DNA of 64,000 nt from Circinella umbellata (lineage: Eukaryota > Mucoromycota > Mucoromycetes > Mucorales > Lichtheimiaceae). The position numbers and the translations under genes are program-made. The notes beneath the pieces are model-generated. The model saw nothing but the letters and a program-made list of their open reading frames with translations. It was not told where the DNA came from and made no database searches. The stretch spans positions 124,001 through 188,000 of the forward strand of contig JAIWNF010000053.1 in the NCBI GenBank assembly GCA_025093555.1. The letters are read 5' to 3'. Positions 59,506-64,000 of this stretch are shown here, one piece after another. Positions within the stretch are counted from its first letter, which is position 1; each line of letters starts with the position of its first letter.

Positions 59506-61894
59506 ATGCAAAAATCTTTATTTAATTTTATTGTTATAGCACTAACTACTGTTGCTATAACTATAAATACTTGTGATGCAGAACGGTATCGTACTAAAAT
59601 TGCCATTTTAGGTGCCGGTGCTGCTGGAATTTCTGCCGCATCGAGATTCAATCAAAAAGGGGAAACTGATTTTCTAATAGTCGATGCACAGCCATTCATT
59701 GGAGGTATGCTATTTGTACATGTCAAAAACTGATGACAAAAGTTATTATATATGTATATAGTTGACTGAGTAAGAAGAGAAGAGAAAAAAAAGGAAAAAC
59801 CTTATTAAAATAATAATTAGAAGGTTTGCTATGATTATTGTATGTATAGTCTGTTAATCATAATTAAAAAAAATCTAATGCAGGTCGAGTGCAACATCAA
59901 TCTTTTGGTGATTATTCCGTTGAACTGGGAGCAAACTGGGTAACACATAATATGCACATGCTGCTATTGAAGAGATAACGAGAGTGAAAAAAGAAAATGT
60001 ATAATCATGTGTTCTAATTATTTATCGACCAATATCACGGTAATTTTCTCTTTTAGATTTACGGTAAAGGAACCAATCCAATCTACAAATTAGCAACACT
60101 TCATGGATTAGTTACTACACCTAATGATAAACGAAACGTTGTTTATTTCGACAGCTATGGTTCTGTGCCAACTCAGGTAGGACATGAATTGACTGATGCT
60201 TTCGAACAAGTGATGGAAAACATGGTACTATATGCAGGTATTACATTTGTTATTCAGTGATTAAAAAACTAAAGTGACTTATGTAATTGGATAGATACGA
60301 AATGTTATTCCCATTATATGTGTATGATTGACCAATTTTGTACATCTAATGTGTCTAATAGAGGATCGGTTATCACGCAATCAAGTTGATCTGAGCAGCC
60401 GAACGGCTCTTAGAATGTTAAATTGGAAGCCGGATACACATTTAAAGTCGGCTGTTGAGTATTTTGCTATAGATTGGGAATTAGCAGAGCCTGCTGATGG
60501 ATGTAGCTTAGACTATGCAACAGGTACACGGGATATGACTGTTGGCACATTTCCATTTGGAAATGAATTCGTGATTGATAATCGGTAGAGTGTATAACGC
60601 AAAATAGTCACAGCAATATAGGCAGTGAAGGAAGATTGTATGCTTTTGATTAAACAATAAGAGAAATACTAGCTTAATAAAATTCTGTGTATATATTTAT
60701 AATAGCGGATTTAATTATATATTACAGCAAGAAGCAAGTCAATATTTGAGAGAAAAGGACCATAGACTGTTATTGAATACATTGGTTACCCATATTGATT
60801 ATAGTAGTATTGATGGGCTGGTCAAAATCAAGACAAACAATAGTCATGAGATTGTTGCTGATTATGTTTTATGCACGTTTTCGTAAGTAAGCGAAAAAAC
60901 AGATACCATTGATGATATTCATCTCAAAGTAATAGGCTACATGAGTAAAGCAGAGCAGATAGTTACAGTGTATACGTTACTAATGGGAATATATCATGGC
61001 TTTAAACTTTTATCTACTTAATTTTCTTTTCAACCAGACTTGGTGTTCTTCAAAGTGACCTTGTACACTTTATTCCAGAGTTTCCAGAATGGAAAAAGGA
61101 AGCCCTTTATAGTTTTCATATGACAACCTATATGAAAATCTTTATGCGATTTGATCATCAATTTTGGGGTGACTGGCAGGTAATTAACTGTTTGTAACTT
61201 GTCTATTTTCATCTGTTTTTTCTTCTTCTCACCATTTCTTATGTTTATTTAGTTCGCCTTATATGCAGATAATAATGAAACGAAACCAGATAGTGGATAT
61301 ACTGTTTGGCAAAATTTGAACGCTCCAGGTTACTTTTTCTTTTTACAAAGTGATAAAGAAAAGAATGGAAAAAGGCACAATAATATATTAATGGTGACAG
61401 TGACCCACAAAGACGCTGAACGGCTAGAGCGCATGGTCGATACGGAAATTATGGATGAAATTGTGGTAGTGTTACAAAAAATGTTCCCAGATATTACTAT
61501 TCCAAGACCTCTTGAAATACTTGTTCCTCGTTGGCACAGCAACCCTTTATTCCGAGGCTCTTATTCGAATTGGCCTATTGGTATGCAGACTGAGCACCAT
61601 GACAACCTACGAGCACCACTTCCTATTAATCACCCACGCGTTTGGTTCTCAGGGGAGGCAATGTCTGAGGATTATGGTTATCTTCATGGTGCATGGACCG
61701 AAGGCATTGCTACGGCAAACAAGATATTGGATTGTATACGTAGTCGATGCCCGAGAGAGGATTACCATGAAAATATTACAGGATGTGGTAATAGCCCAAC
61801 ATTTAAGTTTCATAATACTAACAAAAAGAAAAACGCATTCACTTTTTCATCCACATCCGCGCCTATATCACTTGTATTTCATCGGGAGCAATAA
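59506..61894 (+). CDS. Secreted FAD-dependent amine (polyamine-type) oxidase
   Basis: A flavin amine oxidase that probably oxidises polyamines or related amines, releasing H2O2. Seven exons (59506-59704, 59884-59939, 60057-60237, 60362-60584, 60706-60882, 61038-61179, 61253-61894) join in frame to 539 residues. A signal peptide is evident (FNFIVIALTTVAITINTCDA), so the enzyme should enter the secretory pathway. The FAD dinucleotide-binding motif follows directly (KIAILGAGAAGISAASRF...FLIVDA), then GRVQHQSFGDYSVELGANW. The C-terminal FAD block is intact (RVWFSGEAMSEDYGYLHGAWTEGIATANKIL), preceded by RWHSNPLFRGSYSNWPIGM. Late Cys residues (CIRSRCPRED, TGCGN) and an NIT glycosylation sequon fit an extracellular protein. 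The substrate cannot be told from sequence. It is convergent with ERG6. Confidence 0.9.
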
Positions 61895-62165
61895 ATAAGA
61901 TGAATAAAACAAACTCTTTTTTTTACTTTTGACAATTATTAAGCAGTAGAAATACGTTAGACAACAAAGAAAAAAAAACAAATGTGAGCGTTGTAAAGTA
62001 AGAAAAATTAAATAGTGAATATATAATGTGTAAGGTAATTGTGAGAAGAGGGGGAAAGAAAAGCACAAAACAAGAAGACAAGATGAAAGAAGAAAGTTAA
62101 AATAGAATTATTGACGGATTAAGAAAGACAAAAGAATATTGTTATTATTTTTGATTTTGATTTTT

Positions 62166-63740
62166 TTACTGAGCAGTTTCAGGCTTCTTGGCAACAAAGA
62201 AGAACATGGGAGTGAACAAGTTCTTTTGAGCGCCTTCAACAAGAGCATCAGCAGCCATTTCCAAGAACTTTTGAGTTTCAACAGTACCCTTGGGAGCCAA
62301 ACCAACCTTTTCCAAAACACGACAGAAGTTGGTGGTGGTGAATCGGCCAGCCTTGGTCATAGCAATGGTTGTCAAGTAATCACGGACAGTTTGACACTTG
62401 CGGAGGTCACCTTCCAAAGGATAGTACCATTGAATTTGATCACCCATGTTAGCAAGATCTTCATGTAATTCAATTTCGAAACCAACGTTCTTAAGAGCTT
62501 GAAGACATTCAGCAATAGGACGCATCTTAGGAATACCGTTACCACGCTAGTTAATTTACATTATAAGTTAGATTATATGATTCATTTATATAGTTGGTCC
62601 CTTAAAGCCTCTCCTTTTTTTTTTTTCACTTTTCGTATTTATCTTATCCGCAATAAATTCAGGGCAAAAATATAAACACATACTTCAATACCATGTGCAA
62701 TACGTCTATGTTCAGAATCTTCTTCGTTGTAGTCATCGGTCATACACCATTCATAACAGCCAAACTTAGCACCAGGCTTCAATACACGGAAGATTTCACC
62801 ATAGACACTTTCAAAGGTAGGTGCATGAACGGTAGCTTCAATAGCATAGGCAGCGTCAAGAGTATTATCAGGGAAAGGGATTTCCAAAAAGTTACCCTAT
62901 ATATAAAAGATTATGTTTTTTTTAGTGTTTGTACGACCACATTATATTTATGTATATTTTGGCATGTGAAATGTTACCTTGACAAATTCAGTTTGACCAG
63001 ACAAACCTTGCTTAGCAGCATAATACTTTGCACGTTGAACTTGATAAGCATTGTTGTTTACACCAGTGACATGAGCACCAGTAAATTCAGCAATTTCACG
63101 AGCAGGGCCACCTATTAATCGTTATTAGAAGTTGATAAGTTTAATCCGAGAAAAAATGTTCTCAAAGTAAAATCAAGACATTATTCCAGTTTTTTTAATA
63201 CATACCAACACCACAACCCAAATCCACAACCTTCATGCCACGCTTGATACCAATGTTTGCTGCGAGGTAATGCTCATGACGAGCAATAGCGCGGAAGAAT
63301 TCTTCACCAGGGTAGTAACGACAGAAATGGAAACTACCACCCCAACCTTTATTTTTAATTGTAGTATACCGTTAATAAAAGTCAATAGCTTGTTCTTTTG
63401 TTTCCCTTTATCTTCAAATAACCACTAATCCTTTCTTCATCACAGTTTGAAAAAAAAGTACAAAATTACCATATTCATAAAAATCGGTAGCCAAGTTATA
63501 GTAGGAATTGACGAGGTCGGTATAACTGTCTAAACGCTTGGTTTCGTCTTCTTTGGTTTCGTTTTCAGGCTTCTTCCACATGTTAAGATAAGTTTCGCTA
63601 GCAACATTGCTTACATCGCGGTTCTTGGATGACAAATTAGATAAAAGGCCACTCTTAACTTCTTTACCATGCATAGCACGGGCAAAAGCAATATCTTCGC
63701 CGTGTTGAGCAGAAATAGCTGTAGATTGGGCAGAGACCAT
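62166..63740 (-). CDS. ERG6: Sterol 24-C-methyltransferase
   Basis: This enzyme methylates C-24 of the sterol side chain with SAM in ergosterol synthesis. Five exons on the minus strand (63740-63470, 63346-63206, 63111-62978, 62896-62684, 62546-62166) join in frame to 379 residues, close to yeast Erg6 (383). The sterol-binding region I is present ([18 protein letters not shown]), split by intron 1. The SAM motif I is [16 protein letters not shown], and region II and later blocks follow ([31 protein letters not shown]). The C-terminal SMT domain has [17 protein letters not shown] and [12 protein letters not shown]. All introns have GT-AG ends. It is convergent with the amine oxidase, with 271 bases between the stop codons. 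Confidence 0.97.
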
Positions 63741-64000
63741 GATGAAGTGAAGTAAGGTTTGATGAGAGGGGTTGAATCAAAGAAACAAAAAAAAAAATTA
63801 GAAAGCGGATTTCGTGGTTTATATATTCATTTTGTCTTACTGGTTTCTAACTGGAAGCGGAGGTCAATCATAAAAAAAAGGTTCCTTGTGTTACTATAAA
63901 ATACAGTGGCTGATTGGCGGGCTGCCCCCTTTGCCGTTTGCTGTCTTGTGGACCGAGTTGTATCTGCCTCATCTTCCGCTCTCAGAATAAACTTTCTTGT
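63741..64000 (-). promoter_or_regulatory. ERG6 promoter region
   Basis: This upstream DNA is richer in GC than most intergenic sequence here, with a CCAAT-like inverted ATTGG (63915-63919) and a GC patch GGGCTGCCCCC near 63920. No specific regulator is claimed. Confidence 0.35.

Noticed and set aside
1..64000. CRISPR arrays, bacterial operons, rRNA genes
   Set aside because: The DNA is eukaryotic with spliced genes. No regularly spaced direct repeats with unique spacers and no rRNA-like segments were seen.

Overview
This window looks like AT-rich nuclear DNA from an early-diverging fungus, most likely Mucoromycota (Mucorales type). Three things support this. Genes are broken by many short introns of about 50-210 bases (mostly 50-130), usually starting GTAAGT or GTAAAT and ending TAG. 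The gene set is fungal: ERG6, STE12 with two C2H2 fingers, and a PH-CRIB PAK kinase. A non-LTR retrotransposon and a small secreted cysteine protein look like families I associate with this group. Genus and species cannot be fixed from sequence alone. Exon models were built by hand, and I checked that the reading frame carries across every junction. 

Layout. 1-4.9 kb: gene-poor, with short tandem repeats and a decayed hAT transposase. 4.9-11.7 kb: VPS35 (+), acireductone dioxygenase (-) and calmodulin (-). 11.7-18.1 kb: mostly intergenic, with a small secreted protein, a cluster of three GGCGCGCC palindromes and an F-box-like gene. 18.9-23.5 kb: a METTL4-type MT-A70 methyltransferase, then the GPI inositol-deacylase (PGAP1/BST1) only 23 bases downstream. 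23.5-37.9 kb: gene-poor and AT-rich. It holds a LINE element (minus strand, about 29.3-34.5 kb), a tRNA-Gln touching the LINE 5' end, and a 450-base Mutator-like MITE with a 9-base target duplication. 37.9-46.9 kb: galactose-1-phosphate uridylyltransferase, a two-TM protein of unknown function, RRN3 and a Cla4-like PAK. 49.1-52.1 kb: a heavily broken, unrecognised ORF family. 54.5-63.7 kb: STE12-like factor, a secreted FAD amine oxidase and ERG6. 

The cellular genes are housekeeping and signalling genes: retromer sorting, methionine salvage, Ca2+ signalling, GPI-anchor remodelling, Leloir pathway, Pol I initiation, Cdc42/Rac signalling to a Ste12-type factor, polyamine-type oxidation and ergosterol synthesis. 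They do not form a metabolic cluster. The unusual material is in the repeats and the gene-poor core: the 9-bp-TSD MITE, the LINE with an ATGA-overlapping ORF1/ORF2 beside a tRNA gene, the GGCGCGCC inverted array, and the very close METTL4/PGAP1 pair with a frame break in METTL4.
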